Part shown: piece after piece, positions 15,835-26,400 of the stretch
How the letters are laid out: every line of letters begins with the position of its first letter
Position numbering within the stretch: the stretch's first letter is position 1
Notes under the pieces: model-generated
Told to the model about the DNA's origin: nothing
The model's input: the letters and a program-made list of their open reading frames with translations, nothing else
The model's database searches: none
Position numbers and translations under genes: made by a program
Assembly: GCA_949287105.1 (NCBI GenBank)
Contig: CASEFE010000154.1
Coordinates: 1 to 33,666, forward strand
DNA length: 33,666 nt
Reading direction: 5' to 3'
DNA from: an uncultured Bacillota bacterium
GTDB lineage: Bacteria > Bacillota > Clostridia > Christensenellales > Borkfalkiaceae

Positions 15835-16791
15835 ATGGTTATACAACAAAAAATAGAACAATTTTTACAAAATGCAAAAATTTATGATAGCGCGCTTCTT
15901 TCCTTTTCTGGCGTGGATGGATTTGATGTATATAATCCATCGATTCCTTTTGAAGTAGATGGTAAAGAATATTTGTTCGGAAGGGTTGAAAGGCGGTTAA
16001 AATGGGCAAATTCCAGAACAATATTATTTGAACGCGTATCCGGAGATCATTGGAGAATGGCTCCCGAAGCTCTGGGATATCCATTGGAAGATCCTTTTAT
16101 AAGTTTTATACAGGGAGAAGTGTTACTTGGTGGTACACATGTACGATACCAAGCGGGTGACATTGATACTTATCACTGTTATTTTTATCGGGGGAATCAG
16201 CCGAAAGAGTTAGATCCGTTTACATGTGGTCCGAATTATATGAAAGATATTAGGCTTGTCGATTTGGGATCACGAGGAATCGGGGTGTTTTCAAGACCAA
16301 GAAGTAAGGCGGTGTTAGCACGCTACGGTACAGAATCTGTAGTGGGGTTTCGTGTTATTTCATCGTTAGAAGAATTGACAGCTGCGCGAATTCGTAACGC
16401 ACCGATAATTTCTGGGCTTTTTCAAGCGGGGGAATGGGGCGGTTGTAACCAGGCTTTGGCTTTGGACAGTGGTTTGATTGGTTGTATCGGTCATCAATGT
16501 TTTCTAAAAGCAAAGGATGAGCCGGTATACGTAAATACTGCGTTTGTATTGGATCCGGATTCGCGTCGCGTTTTAGACAGCAAGGTGATCGGATGCAGAA
16601 GTTGTTATCCGGAAGGAGATGCGAAGCTTGCGACTTTAAAGGATGTTGCTTTTACTTCGGGGATCGTTCCGGCGGGAGATGGACTCGTAAATTTATATAG
16701 TGGTTTGGGCGATTGTATGGCGGGCAGAATTACGATCGAAAACCCTTTTTCAGAATACGGCAATATTATTTGGGCGGAGGCAAAAAATTGA
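15835..16791 (+). CDS. DUF1861 family protein, probable beta-propeller glycan-active enzyme
   Basis: A 318-residue cytoplasmic protein with no signal peptide. The pattern YNPSIPFEVDGKEYLFGRVERR near residue 37, the repeated strand-rich blocks, PFISFIQGEVLLGG, and GEWGGCNQAL around residue 200 match DUF1861. Members are predicted to have a five-bladed propeller related to glycoside hydrolase families such as GH43 and GH130, and they often stand next to alpha-mannosidases. No reaction can be assigned from sequence alone; action on a mannose-containing oligosaccharide is inferred from the GH38 neighbour. The gene opens the operon and its stop overlaps the next gene's TTG start as TTGA. The ribosome site is weak (GAAGAAA). 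Confidence 0.75.
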   Translation: MVIQQKIEQFLQNAKIYDSALLSFSGVDGFDVYNPSIPFEVDGKEYLFGRVERRLKWANSRTILFERVSGDHWRMAPEALGYPLEDPFISFIQGEVLLGGTHVRYQAGDIDTYHCYFYRGNQPKELDPFTCGPNYMKDIRLVDLGSRGIGVFSRPRSKAVLARYGTESVVGFRVISSLEELTAARIRNAPIISGLFQAGEWGGCNQALALDSGLIGCIGHQCFLKAKDEPVYVNTAFVLDPDSRRVLDSKVIGCRSCYPEGDAKLATLKDVAFTSGIVPAGDGLVNLYSGLGDCMAGRITIENPFSEYGNIIWAEAKN

Positions 16792-19700
16792 AAGCGCTTA
16801 AAGAAAGAGTAAAATTGATCGTTGATACACTGGAACGTCTTATCGTGACGGATTGTCAAGAAGTTACAGGACTGAGGTATTTGCCTTGCGGTTACAAAAA
16901 GCCGGGGGAGCTACCTGATGTATTGTCGCCGGGGTGGAGGGAGTTCTCTTCCGGGGGCTACTGGGGTGGCGAAAGTGATATGCACGCGTGGTTTACAGCT
17001 GATGTGATTGTGCCTCCAAAATTTGTGGGTAAAACAGTTAGGCTTTGCGTTGATACGCAGCGGAGCGGATGGGATTTGAAAAATCCGCAGTTTATGCTAT
17101 TTATAGATGGAGTTTTACAGCAGGCTTTTGATGTGAATCATCGATCATTTTTATTGCCGGAAGGGTGCACAAATTTTCACATGGATTTGTATGCTTATAC
17201 GAGTCAATATGTAAGTGATCAGATGCGCTTATTTGTAGAACTAAGAGAGATCGATACTGAAACAGAAGAGTTGTATTACGACTTAAATGTCCCTTTGCAA
17301 ATATTGGAATACACCGATTCTGATGATATAGCTTATATAGAGCTTTTGAAAGGATTGAATCAGGCAGTGGATGCACTGGATTTACGTCGTTTGGGCTCAA
17401 AGGAATATAAGGAAAGCGTGAAGCTTGCCTTAAAAAAAGTACATGACACGATCTATGGAAAGTTGAAAGGAAAGTCGGAAATAAGCGCCGTTTGCATTGG
17501 ACATACGCACATTGACATAGCGTGGCTTTGGACACTTGTACAGACGCGCGAAAAGGTTGTGAGAACTTTTTCCACGGTTGTAAATTATATGAAGCAATAT
17601 CCGGAATATCGGTTTATGTCTTCACAGGCGTATTTATACAATGTGGTTAAGGAAGATGCACCGGAATTATTTGCGCAAATTCGTGAATTGATCCGCCAGG
17701 GCAGATGGGAAGTGGAAGGAGCCATGTGGGTCGAAGCGGACTGTAATATCAGCGGCGGTGAAAGCTTGGTTCGGCAGATCCTTTACGGGAAACGCTTTTT
17801 TCAAAAGGAGTTCGGCGTTGATTGTAAAATTTTATGGCTTCCAGACGTATTCGGGTATTCCGCAGCTTTGCCGCAAATTCTGAAAAAAAGCGGGGTAGAT
17901 TCTTTTCTGACATCAAAAATCAGTTGGAATGATACCAATCGTGTGCCGTATGATTTATTTTATTGGAAAGGTATTGACGGCAGTGAGGTTTTAACATATT
18001 TTTTGTGTACGCAGGAAAAGAAGTTGGGAGAAAAACCGCAGACACAGACTTTATATGTCGGTTTTGCGATTCCGAAACAGATAGCGGGATCATGGGATCG
18101 ATTCCAGCAAAAGGAATTGGCGAATGAAACGCTTGTTACATACGGATATGGAGATGGCGGAGGCGGTCCCACCTTGGAGCATCTTGAAAATTTACGGAGA
18201 ATGGCTTATGGGTTGCCTGGGTGCCCGCGTACAGTGCAGGAACCAGCGGGTAATTTTTTCCGGCGTATGCATGAGCGGTCTTTGCATTCAGTGTTTCCGA
18301 AATGGGTCGGCGAATTGTATTTGGAGTTTCATCGCGGAACGTATACGACAATGTCGCGAAATAAACGCTTTAATCGCAAGAGCGAATTTTTGATGTGGGA
18401 ACTGGAATTGCTGCAATCGATCAATCAAGGTTTATTGGGAGAGCGGTATCAACAAACGGAAATACGTAAGTTCTGGGATACGATCATGGTCAATCAATTT
18501 CATGATATCGTTCCAGGTTCTGCAATCCGTGAAGTTTATGAAGATAGTTTGCGGCAATATTTAGAACTGACAGAGCAAGCAACCCATTTATTGAATGAGA
18601 GCATGCAGAATTTGCTAAAGCAAGTGCAGACGAGCGGAGGATATCTTGTTTTTAATCCGCACTCATTTGAAAACAGTGATGTCGTTGTTGCGGAAGATGG
18701 ATTCGAGTTTTTTGCAGAAGACATACCGCCCAAAGGTTACGCGGTTGTAAGGCCTGCAAGCGATAGAGTCAGCTCAGTCGTTTTAGGTGAGAAGAAAATA
18801 GAAAATGCACGTTTTTGTCTTGCTTTTAACGATTGTTATGAACTGATTTCAATATACGATAAAAAATTTGCTCGTGAATTGATTCCGGAAAAGAGCAGGG
18901 CAAATATATTGCGCGTTTTTGAGGAACCGATGCATGACGAATACGATGCTTGGGAGTTGCGTGAATATTATCGTGAAAAATATTGGGATGTTGTGGATTT
19001 ACAAAAGGTAGAAAGTGTAAGGACTGCGGAAAGTGCCGGATTTTGCATAGTACGTAGGTTTTTGGATTCAACGATTACGCAGACTATTCGATTATATGAC
19101 AGATTAGACAGGATAGATTTTGATACGAAAGTTGATTGGAAAGAAAGGCACTTACTATTGAAGGCATTGTTTCCTTTGGATATCAATCAAAGTGTTGCTA
19201 CATACGATATTCAGTTTGGAAACGTACAACGCAATACCCATGTCAATACAAGTTGGGATCAAGCAAAGTATGAGGTATGTGCACATAAGTTTGCTGATTT
19301 ATCAGAAGGCGGGTATGGTGTAGCTTTACTAAATGATTGTAAATATGGATACGATGTACATGACGGAGTTTTAGGACTTTCGCTGTTGCGATCACCTACA
19401 TATCCCAATCCGGATGCAGATCGTGAAGAGCATACTTTTCGATATTCGCTGTACCCTCATAACGGAGGGTTTACTCAATCAGGGACAGTTCGGGAAGCTT
19501 ACCGCTTTAATTTGAAAATGACAGCGTTTCCAGTAATGAAACAAAAAGGAAAATTGCCGGAAAGATTTTCGTTGGTTACTTGCGATTCTGAACAAATCAT
19601 TATGGAAACGGTTAAGAAAGCGGAAGATTCGGACGCAATCGTTTTACGAATGTACGAAACGGCAAATACGAGAGGCGTGGCGATATTACATTTTGGAATA

Positions 19701-19823
19701 CCGGTACAATCAGTAAAGTTATGCAATCTTTTGGAAGAATGTATTGAAGAACTGACGGTGCAGGAAAATACGGTACAGGTAACTTATTCTCCATATGAGA
19801 TTATCACGCTGATGGTGAAATAG
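16788..19823 (+). CDS. GH38 alpha-mannosidase
   Basis: 1011 residues, starting at a TTG at 16788 with GGAGG (16776-16780) seven bases upstream; upstream ATG codons would overlap DUF1861 heavily and lack such a site. The catalytic domain begins with GHTHIDIAWLW (zinc ligands His241 and Asp243), then LPDVFGYSAALP (nucleophile Asp353) and FHDIVPGSA (zinc ligand His572), so the active site is complete. The helical middle and C-terminal beta domains match the normal family length. It hydrolyses alpha-mannosides, for example from N-glycan cores or branches, in the cytoplasm after import, since there is no signal peptide. It sits between DUF1861 and a sugar importer. Confidence 0.93.
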   Translation: MKALKERVKLIVDTLERLIVTDCQEVTGLRYLPCGYKKPGELPDVLSPGWREFSSGGYWGGESDMHAWFTADVIVPPKFVGKTVRLCVDTQRSGWDLKNPQFMLFIDGVLQQAFDVNHRSFLLPEGCTNFHMDLYAYTSQYVSDQMRLFVELREIDTETEELYYDLNVPLQILEYTDSDDIAYIELLKGLNQAVDALDLRRLGSKEYKESVKLALKKVHDTIYGKLKGKSEISAVCIGHTHIDIAWLWTLVQTREKVVRTFSTVVNYMKQYPEYRFMSSQAYLYNVVKEDAPELFAQIRELIRQGRWEVEGAMWVEADCNISGGESLVRQILYGKRFFQKEFGVDCKILWLPDVFGYSAALPQILKKSGVDSFLTSKISWNDTNRVPYDLFYWKGIDGSEVLTYFLCTQEKKLGEKPQTQTLYVGFAIPKQIAGSWDRFQQKELANETLVTYGYGDGGGGPTLEHLENLRRMAYGLPGCPRTVQEPAGNFFRRMHERSLHSVFPKWVGELYLEFHRGTYTTMSRNKRFNRKSEFLMWELELLQSINQGLLGERYQQTEIRKFWDTIMVNQFHDIVPGSAIREVYEDSLRQYLELTEQATHLLNESMQNLLKQVQTSGGYLVFNPHSFENSDVVVAEDGFEFFAEDIPPKGYAVVRPASDRVSSVVLGEKKIENARFCLAFNDCYELISIYDKKFARELIPEKSRANILRVFEEPMHDEYDAWELREYYREKYWDVVDLQKVESVRTAESAGFCIVRRFLDSTITQTIRLYDRLDRIDFDTKVDWKERHLLLKALFPLDINQSVATYDIQFGNVQRNTHVNTSWDQAKYEVCAHKFADLSEGGYGVALLNDCKYGYDVHDGVLGLSLLRSPTYPNPDADREEHTFRYSLYPHNGGFTQSGTVREAYRFNLKMTAFPVMKQKGKLPERFSLVTCDSEQIIMETVKKAEDSDAIVLRMYETANTRGVAILHFGIPVQSVKLCNLLEECIEELTVQENTVQVTYSPYEIITLMVK

Positions 19824-19865
19824 TTTTCAAAATTGCGTTAAGAAAATTAAAAGTTGATTTGGAAT

Positions 19866-19884
19866 TTTGAATCCGATATTCAAA
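19866..19884 (+). repeat. Inverted repeat before the substrate-binding protein gene
   Basis: TTTGAAT-CCGAT-ATTCAAA is a perfect 7-5-7 inverted repeat in the 97-base gap after the mannosidase. In RNA it could form a small hairpin at the 5' side of the binding-protein message, perhaps stabilising it after processing. It has no T-run, so it is not a terminator. Confidence 0.5.
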
Positions 19885-19920
19885 GTTATTAAATATTTTA
19901 TTATGAGGAGGAATAGAGCA

Positions 19921-21570
19921 ATGAAACTCAAAAAGATCATGGCGATTTGTATGTTGAGTATTTTGGCTTGTATGACCTTTATAACATTCTCCGGATGTTT
20001 TCGAAGGGGACAACAAGGGGAAGACATAGACCCGAACCGTACACAGGTTTACATAGGTAATTTTGGGGGCGGCTTGGGGGAACAATGGCTGAAAAACGCC
20101 AAGGCTGAATTTGAAAAGATATATCCGAAGGCTCAGATCATGATCAACACAAACCAGGACTTGTACAACGATTCTTATTTGAGCGCGAACTGGGATGGTA
20201 TGACGGAAGATATATATGTTCTGTCGATGGGCGGCTATTATGATTATGTGCATAAGGATCGGTTCGAAGATATTACGACGGCAGTGACGACTCCGTTGAG
20301 CGAATTTAATGAAACCGAAAGCATTGAAGACAAAATGGACGAAGGATTTAAAACGTATATAAAGACAAACGATAAATATTATGGTTTGCCTTTATATTCC
20401 GGAAGTACCTATATGGTATACAACAAAGAAGTTTTTCGTTCGTACGGATTGTATATGAAAGAGGGCGGCGGATTTGTTCGGCCGAATTCGGATGATCCGA
20501 AAACGGTAGGCGGTGATGGAAAAGAAGGAACTTACGACGATGGGCTTCCGGTTACGTTGAGTGAATTTAAGGCTTTGATGGATCGTATGGTAAGGCAGGG
20601 CGTTACGCCTTTTATTTGGACGGGACAACACGGGTCTTATTTTGCAGAATTGTTGGCTTCTGTATGGTTTGATTACGAGGGATATGATAACGCAGAATTG
20701 TTTTATACAATGAACGGTTCTTACACATTCCATGGAGAAAGTACGCCTACGCCCATCAGTTATAAGAATGCATATCTTCTTCAAAAACAATGGGGAAAAC
20801 ATTATATGCTTGAATTTATGAAAACCATTTTGGACGGAGAAGGATATACGAGAACTGAATGTTTTGACCAAGTATCTCATACTGCTGCGCAGAGTAAATT
20901 TTTGCTCTCGGAAGAGACAAGTAATCCGATCGGAATACTTGTGGAAGGAACATGGTGGGAAAACGAAGCTAAAATTACATTCCAGAGTTTGGTAAATCAG
21001 TCCAACGATCCCAATGATGCATACGGCAAAAAAGAATTCGGTATTTTGCCTGTACCGAAGGCGGATGACGGAACTTCCGCTTCCGGGCATACCTATTATG
21101 GGAATTCGGGACAATCGGTGATAGGAATTCGGAAAGGAACCAAAGTCAAAGATCTTGCTGTTAAATTTGTACAGTTTTTACATACGGATAGCATGTTGTC
21201 GATGATGACTTCAACAACGGGTATTCCGCGCCCGTACGATTATGAGCTTTCAGACGAACAATTAGCTGCGATGACGCCGTTTGCTCGTGAGATTTTAGAA
21301 GTGAACGAATCTACAAAATATGTATACGGAAACAGAAAAAATGCTTTTTCTCAATATAACCCCGATTATTTTAACTGGATTGCGTGGGAATTTAACTTTT
21401 TGGTAAAAGGCAGTACTACATCAGAATTGTTCCCGCAGAATTATTATAAATTTACCAGTAAAGACAAGAGCATTGAACCGATATATGAAGGATTTTTAAA
21501 TTATTACGACGTGAATAAATGGAACGCGGCTGTAGCAAAATTCGAACAGGATACAGGAATAACGGCATGA
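19921..21570 (+). CDS. ABC transporter sugar-binding lipoprotein (CUT1 type)
   Basis: 549 residues from the ATG at 19921, chosen because AGGAGG lies at 19905-19910 and a lipoprotein signal follows at once: KLKKI, a hydrophobic run, then the lipobox FSGC with Cys26 as lipid anchor. The mature part has the family 1 solute-binding layout: TQVYIGNFGGGLGEQWLKNAKAEFEKIYP at the start, then YGLPLYSGSTYMVYNKEVF, and aromatic residues through the middle (GYYDY, GTWWEN) that would stack on sugar rings. It captures an oligosaccharide outside the membrane for the two permeases that follow. The length of nearly 550 residues is on the large side, consistent with binding long oligosaccharides. The stop overlaps the next start as ATGA. 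Confidence 0.9.
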   Translation: MKLKKIMAICMLSILACMTFITFSGCFRRGQQGEDIDPNRTQVYIGNFGGGLGEQWLKNAKAEFEKIYPKAQIMINTNQDLYNDSYLSANWDGMTEDIYVLSMGGYYDYVHKDRFEDITTAVTTPLSEFNETESIEDKMDEGFKTYIKTNDKYYGLPLYSGSTYMVYNKEVFRSYGLYMKEGGGFVRPNSDDPKTVGGDGKEGTYDDGLPVTLSEFKALMDRMVRQGVTPFIWTGQHGSYFAELLASVWFDYEGYDNAELFYTMNGSYTFHGESTPTPISYKNAYLLQKQWGKHYMLEFMKTILDGEGYTRTECFDQVSHTAAQSKFLLSEETSNPIGILVEGTWWENEAKITFQSLVNQSNDPNDAYGKKEFGILPVPKADDGTSASGHTYYGNSGQSVIGIRKGTKVKDLAVKFVQFLHTDSMLSMMTSTTGIPRPYDYELSDEQLAAMTPFAREILEVNESTKYVYGNRKNAFSQYNPDYFNWIAWEFNFLVKGSTTSELFPQNYYKFTSKDKSIEPIYEGFLNYYDVNKWNAAVAKFEQDTGITA

Positions 21571-22484
21571 AACAATTCAGTTACAATAGAAAAAAAGTGG
21601 GTGATTGGCTGTTTTTTTTCTCATTGATTGCTATTCCGATGATTGTATTTATTCTGCTTAACATTGGCGGGATGATTCAATCGTTTTCTTTGGCATTTTC
21701 CAAATATGATTATAAAAAACAGGAATATGTTTTTGCCGGTTTTTATAATTTTGCAGATGTAATTCGGAGTTTTTCAAGTGATGCATTGTTGCGCGGGAGT
21801 GTTTGGAATTCTTTCAAATATTATTTGGCTGTATTAATTATCGTAACGCCGGCGGGCTGGTTGTTTTCTTTTCTTATTTATAAAAAGATGCCTTTTCATG
21901 GAATTTTGAAAGTTGTTCTTTTTATGCCGTCCGTTATCAGCGGTTTGATTTATATCATGATTTACCGTTCTTTCGTACAAGATGCTTTGCCGTTGTTGAT
22001 GAGTCCTTTCGGGATTAAAGTGGAGCATATTTTAACAGGGCCGGATACAGCTTATAATGCTTTGTTAGTGTACACTTTGTGGATGTCTTTGTGCGGAAAC
22101 GTTTTAATCGGAACGGGTGTAATGAGCAAAATTCCCGAAGAAACGATTGAAGCCCTTCAAGTGGACGGAGCGACGGTAATACAGGAATTTATACATCTTA
22201 CGATACCGGTCATCTATCCATTGTTGGTTTTAGGATATTCCACGGGGATTATGTTAATTTTGCAAGGTCAGCCGAGTACTTTTCCTTTCTTTAATACGGA
22301 AGGTCCGAGTTATGTATATACGATCGGTTATTATTTGTTTGTAAAAGTCATGGGAAACAGTACAGTGGAAGAGATTGCATATCCTTACTCTGCGGCGGCT
22401 GGTATAATGATAGGATATTTGTGTTTGCCTGTTGTATTGCTTATACAAAAAGTGCTCACAAAGATTGGCCCGAAGGAGGATTGA
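21567..22484 (+). CDS. ABC transporter permease, MalF-like (CUT1)
   Basis: A 305-residue integral membrane protein with about six helices. The start at 21567 forms ATGA with the upstream stop. The EAA loop that contacts the ATPase is present: EALQVDGATVIQEFIHLTIP. The N terminus (RKKVGDWLFFFSLIAIPMIVF) and the long first periplasmic loop are of the MalF/LplB type. It pairs with the next permease to form the sugar channel. No ATPase gene is next to it, so it probably uses a shared MsmX-like ATPase encoded elsewhere. Confidence 0.9.
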   Translation: MKQFSYNRKKVGDWLFFFSLIAIPMIVFILLNIGGMIQSFSLAFSKYDYKKQEYVFAGFYNFADVIRSFSSDALLRGSVWNSFKYYLAVLIIVTPAGWLFSFLIYKKMPFHGILKVVLFMPSVISGLIYIMIYRSFVQDALPLLMSPFGIKVEHILTGPDTAYNALLVYTLWMSLCGNVLIGTGVMSKIPEETIEALQVDGATVIQEFIHLTIPVIYPLLVLGYSTGIMLILQGQPSTFPFFNTEGPSYVYTIGYYLFVKVMGNSTVEEIAYPYSAAAGIMIGYLCLPVVLLIQKVLTKIGPKED

Positions 22485-22485
22485 C

Positions 22486-23391
22486 ATGTCAAAAAATAGA
22501 AATCAAATTCGGTGGAATACTATTGTTGGCAATATAATCCTTTGGACTTTGTATGTGATACTTTTCATATATGCGGTTACGTTGATATTGGCTTTATTGT
22601 GGGGTTTAAACTGCTCATTTAAGGATATTGGGGATTATATTTTGCATCCGTTTGGTTTTCCTGATCCTTTTGTGGCAAAAAACTATTATTATGCATTAGA
22701 AGGGCTTTATGTTCCGATGATGCTGAACGGTTCTTCGGTATTGATCTATATAGAAGAGCTTACCTTTAACTCATTGGTTTACTCCCTGATCGGTGCTTTA
22801 TTGCAAACAATGAGTGTATGTTTTGTAGCATATGCTGTTGCAAAGATACCAAATAAGTTTGGCTCTTTTCTTTATTGGCTTGCCATTATTTTAATGGTTG
22901 TGCCGATGGGAAGCAGTGATTTGGCATCGACTTTAAGATTGTATCGGACATTGAATATTTACGATAATTTTATTGGAATATTTGTAACCAAGATCGGTTT
23001 TCTCGGATTCAATTTCATTTTATTTCATACGGCATTTTCATCGATATCCAATGATTATATACATGCGGCAGAAATTGACGGGGCAGGGCGTTACACAATA
23101 TTATTTCGTATAATGTTGCCAATGATCTTTAATATTATTTCGATTGTATACCTGCTTTCGTTTGTGGGACTATGGAATGACTGGACTACATCATATCTAT
23201 ATTTGCCTTCTCGTCCCACGCTTTCTTATGCGCTCTATCTTTTGCAGTTCCGAAGCGGGACGATGTACAGTATTGAACCTGTCCGGCTTGCGGCGTGTAT
23301 GATTGTGTGTATCCCGTGTTTCATATTATTTTTCCTTTTCCGCAAGCAAATGATGAATTCATCTCTTGCAATCGGTGGATTAAAGGGTTAA
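22486..23391 (+). CDS. ABC transporter permease, MalG-like (CUT1)
   Basis: A 301-residue membrane protein; the ATG at 22486 follows AAGGAGG by seven bases and begins just after the previous stop. About six helices and an EAA loop (AAEIDGAGRYTILFRIMLP) place it in the MalG/UgpE class. A roughly 40-residue insertion after the first helix (ILHPFGFPDPFVAKNYYYALEG and following) is typical of oligosaccharide permeases of this class in gut Clostridia. It is the second half of the importer. Confidence 0.9.
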   Translation: MSKNRNQIRWNTIVGNIILWTLYVILFIYAVTLILALLWGLNCSFKDIGDYILHPFGFPDPFVAKNYYYALEGLYVPMMLNGSSVLIYIEELTFNSLVYSLIGALLQTMSVCFVAYAVAKIPNKFGSFLYWLAIILMVVPMGSSDLASTLRLYRTLNIYDNFIGIFVTKIGFLGFNFILFHTAFSSISNDYIHAAEIDGAGRYTILFRIMLPMIFNIISIVYLLSFVGLWNDWTTSYLYLPSRPTLSYALYLLQFRSGTMYSIEPVRLAACMIVCIPCFILFFLFRKQMMNSSLAIGGLKG

Positions 23392-23410
23392 GTTTATCAA
23401 GAGGTAGAAA

Positions 23411-26400
23411 ATGAAGAGATATAAAAAGTTTTGGTTTGCAATATGTCTCGTTAGCTTAGCGGCTTTGTGTGTAGCGTTTTCTTTAACGGCATCAGCGAAA
23501 TTCGGATATGAACTGTTTGACTTATATGGCGTCAGTATGGAAAGCGATCAAACCGTTTCTTCGGAAAGCGGGATCAAAGATTCAAGAACCGGTGCTTTGT
23601 TACAATCTACAAAAGATGGTTCACATGTAGAATTTCGCGAAATGTTTGTCGGTTCTTTTGAAACGGAATTCCGTGTGTTTACGGATGAGCCTGGAAATGC
23701 GGCAGACCCTGGTGTTACAGCACAGAATGCAACACTTAAAAAATTGGTGTTCACTTTCACGGATGCTGAAAATACCGAGAATAGTTTTGATATTGTTCTG
23801 GATGCATCTTCAGAAGACGTTGTTACGCCGCAGGTATCTGTACGAAAAGACGGGCAAAGTGCCGGCGTTTGGTATAGAAACGGAACCGCTCTCGGAAATA
23901 CAAGCGGCGCGAATGAACAGGGGTATTATACAACTGCTTATGGAACCAGTTTTGTTAATTTGGCAAAATCCGCGGATGGTTACGATGCCGCAAATGTTTC
24001 TAGTATTCAGATAGGGTATAATAACGGAGAGGTATGGACGGTATCGAACGGTACAAAAGTTACCGTTTGGGATTGGAAACAAGGGAATAATGATGGCAAG
24101 TTGTTTGAGCCGATGAGCCATACAATGAAGTCTTTCCATGTTTCGATTTCATTTGAAGATATATTGGATGGAAAGACAGCAAAAGTTTTGTTATATACGG
24201 TAAACGGTTTGTCGGTCGGTGATTCAGTATTGCGTGATAAAGAAGTTCCGGGGCTGGCCGTAGAGGCTGAGACCGTTGCAGTTGTCGGAAAGCCTTATAG
24301 TATTCCTCTTGCGATCTGCGGTGATTTGGTTGATGGTGTTATAAGCGATATAAGCGTTTCGGTCAAGACAATCAAGGGCGCCGTAATTCCGGTTCGTTAT
24401 ACAGACGGGGAAGAAGCAACGGAGCTATTGCAAAAAGAGGGTATTTCTTTTACGCCGAACGAAGCTGGAGAATATATAATTACTTATAAAGCAAAAGATC
24501 TTTCAGGAAATCAGGTAAAGAAACAACTTTTGATAGAGGCAAAAGCGGCTGAACCAGAAAGTATATTTTCTGTAAAAACAGGCGAAGAGATCGTAGGAGT
24601 CGGGGCAATTTATAATGTTTACGGGGCTACGGCAACGAATCAATATTATTTGGATGGCAGGCAATTACCTGTCACGATAACATTGTTGAAAGATTCTCAA
24701 ACAGTTCAGGTTTGGGAGAATCTGAACAGCGGTGAAGTGGATTCTATTGCGTTAGAAGAGGAAGGCGAATATGTAATTCGTTATCAGGTTGCAGACAGTG
24801 TTATTAAAGATGTTTATGAATTTACCGTGACCGTAACGTCAGAAATTCCTGTTTTTAAAATCGCAGGAACGATTTCTGAAAATATCTTTTGCGGAGAAGT
24901 TTTGCAAATACCGTCGGCGATGGTAAGTTTTCAAGGCAGTGAAAGTGTTGCGGAAGCAAAATTGATTTTGCCGGATGGAAGTGCTTACACCTGTGAGTCA
25001 TGGAATGTAGAGCAGCCTGGTATGTATACAATTGTATATTCGGTAAAAATCAATGATGTAATGTATCATAAACAATTTTCAGTTCTCGCGGAACCGAAGA
25101 GTGCGGATCTTTTTGAGAATTTGTCGAATGCTACGATTGAAGGACCCGTTCGTTCCCATTTGAACGCAGGGTTGGTCGGCGTTCAGGTGAAGACTTCGGG
25201 TATCGGGAGTATTCAATACAACCGTGTCATTGATTTTAGCGATAAAACCAAAGACGATGTATTTTTGGAATTGATCATTACACCCGAGACTGCGGGCGCT
25301 GTTGATTTCAGAGAGCTGAAATTGTATTTGACGGATACGGAAAATCCGGAAAACAAGGTAGAGATTGATTTAACATTAAGCTTAGATGATGCCGCCTTAT
25401 ACAGTTGGGCTAAGATCGGAGCAAACGGAGAAAGACCTGCCGGCATTTATAACGGTTCATTGTTGGATGATCGTTTCTTAGGTGCGCTGTTTTTGCATAG
25501 TTTTTCCGGGATAGGCGCGAGCAGTCCTTTGCAGGAACAAACATGTCGATTGTCGTTCGATTATGAGGAAAAAGCTCTTTACGTAAACGGAAATTTCGTA
25601 AGAGATCTGGATAATGCAGATCAGGTCAATACTTTATGGGAAGGATTTGAAACCGGTAAAGCAACATTGACCATTTCGACTTCGTATATTTTAACTACTT
25701 CTGCGTCGTTTATGATTTTGGAGGTAGACGGTAATCGCTATGATAAAGTTAATTTGGCAGATTCAGAAGCACCTGTCATTCATATTCAAAGCGGGAAGGA
25801 ATCTGTAGATGCAATGCCGTTCGGGGTTGTCGGGAAAAAATATCCGTTTTTTGCAGCGTCTGCATACGACAAAACAAGCGGTAATACGGAAGTCAAGATG
25901 CGTGTTTACAGAGAATATGGAACGCCGCAGCAAGCCGAATTTGACATAAATAACGGTTCGTTTGTTCCGACATTGCCGGGTCGATATACGGTTGTTTATA
26001 GCGCAAGTGATTGGTTTGGAAACGTTTCTGCGATACCTTGCTCATTTGATGTTATAAAAGCGGAATCTTATCAGACTCCAACATTGACAAGTGAGCCTCT
26101 GGAAGATTGCTTGGCGGGAATTGCGTTGGCATTGCCGAAATATTCTTTATCCGGAGGAAGCGGCGTCCTTTCTGTAAAGCATGAGTTGCAGTTGCCGGAT
26201 GAAAGTATTGTGTTGGTGGAGGATAGTTACATTCCGGAGGTTTCCGGTTCATATAGTTGGAAAATTACAGTAACGGATTATCTTGGCGAAGAAAAAATAT
26301 TTGAATTACCTTTCAATGTTTTGCTTAATCCGGATCCGGTAACGACGGAAGTAAATATTCCCCAAACAGCGCTTGCAGGTAAAAACTTTGTGATTCCGGA

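Noticed and set aside
19826-19871. Longer inverted pair TTCAAAATT / AATTTTGAA spanning the gap after the mannosidase
   Set aside because: The pair is AT-only apart from one base per arm, the loop is 28 bases, and such pairs are expected by chance in AT-rich gaps.
20392-21114. 240-codon minus-strand reading frame
   Set aside because: It is inside the sugar-binding lipoprotein gene, whose frame has clear family motifs and a strong ribosome site; the reverse product has no recognisable domain.
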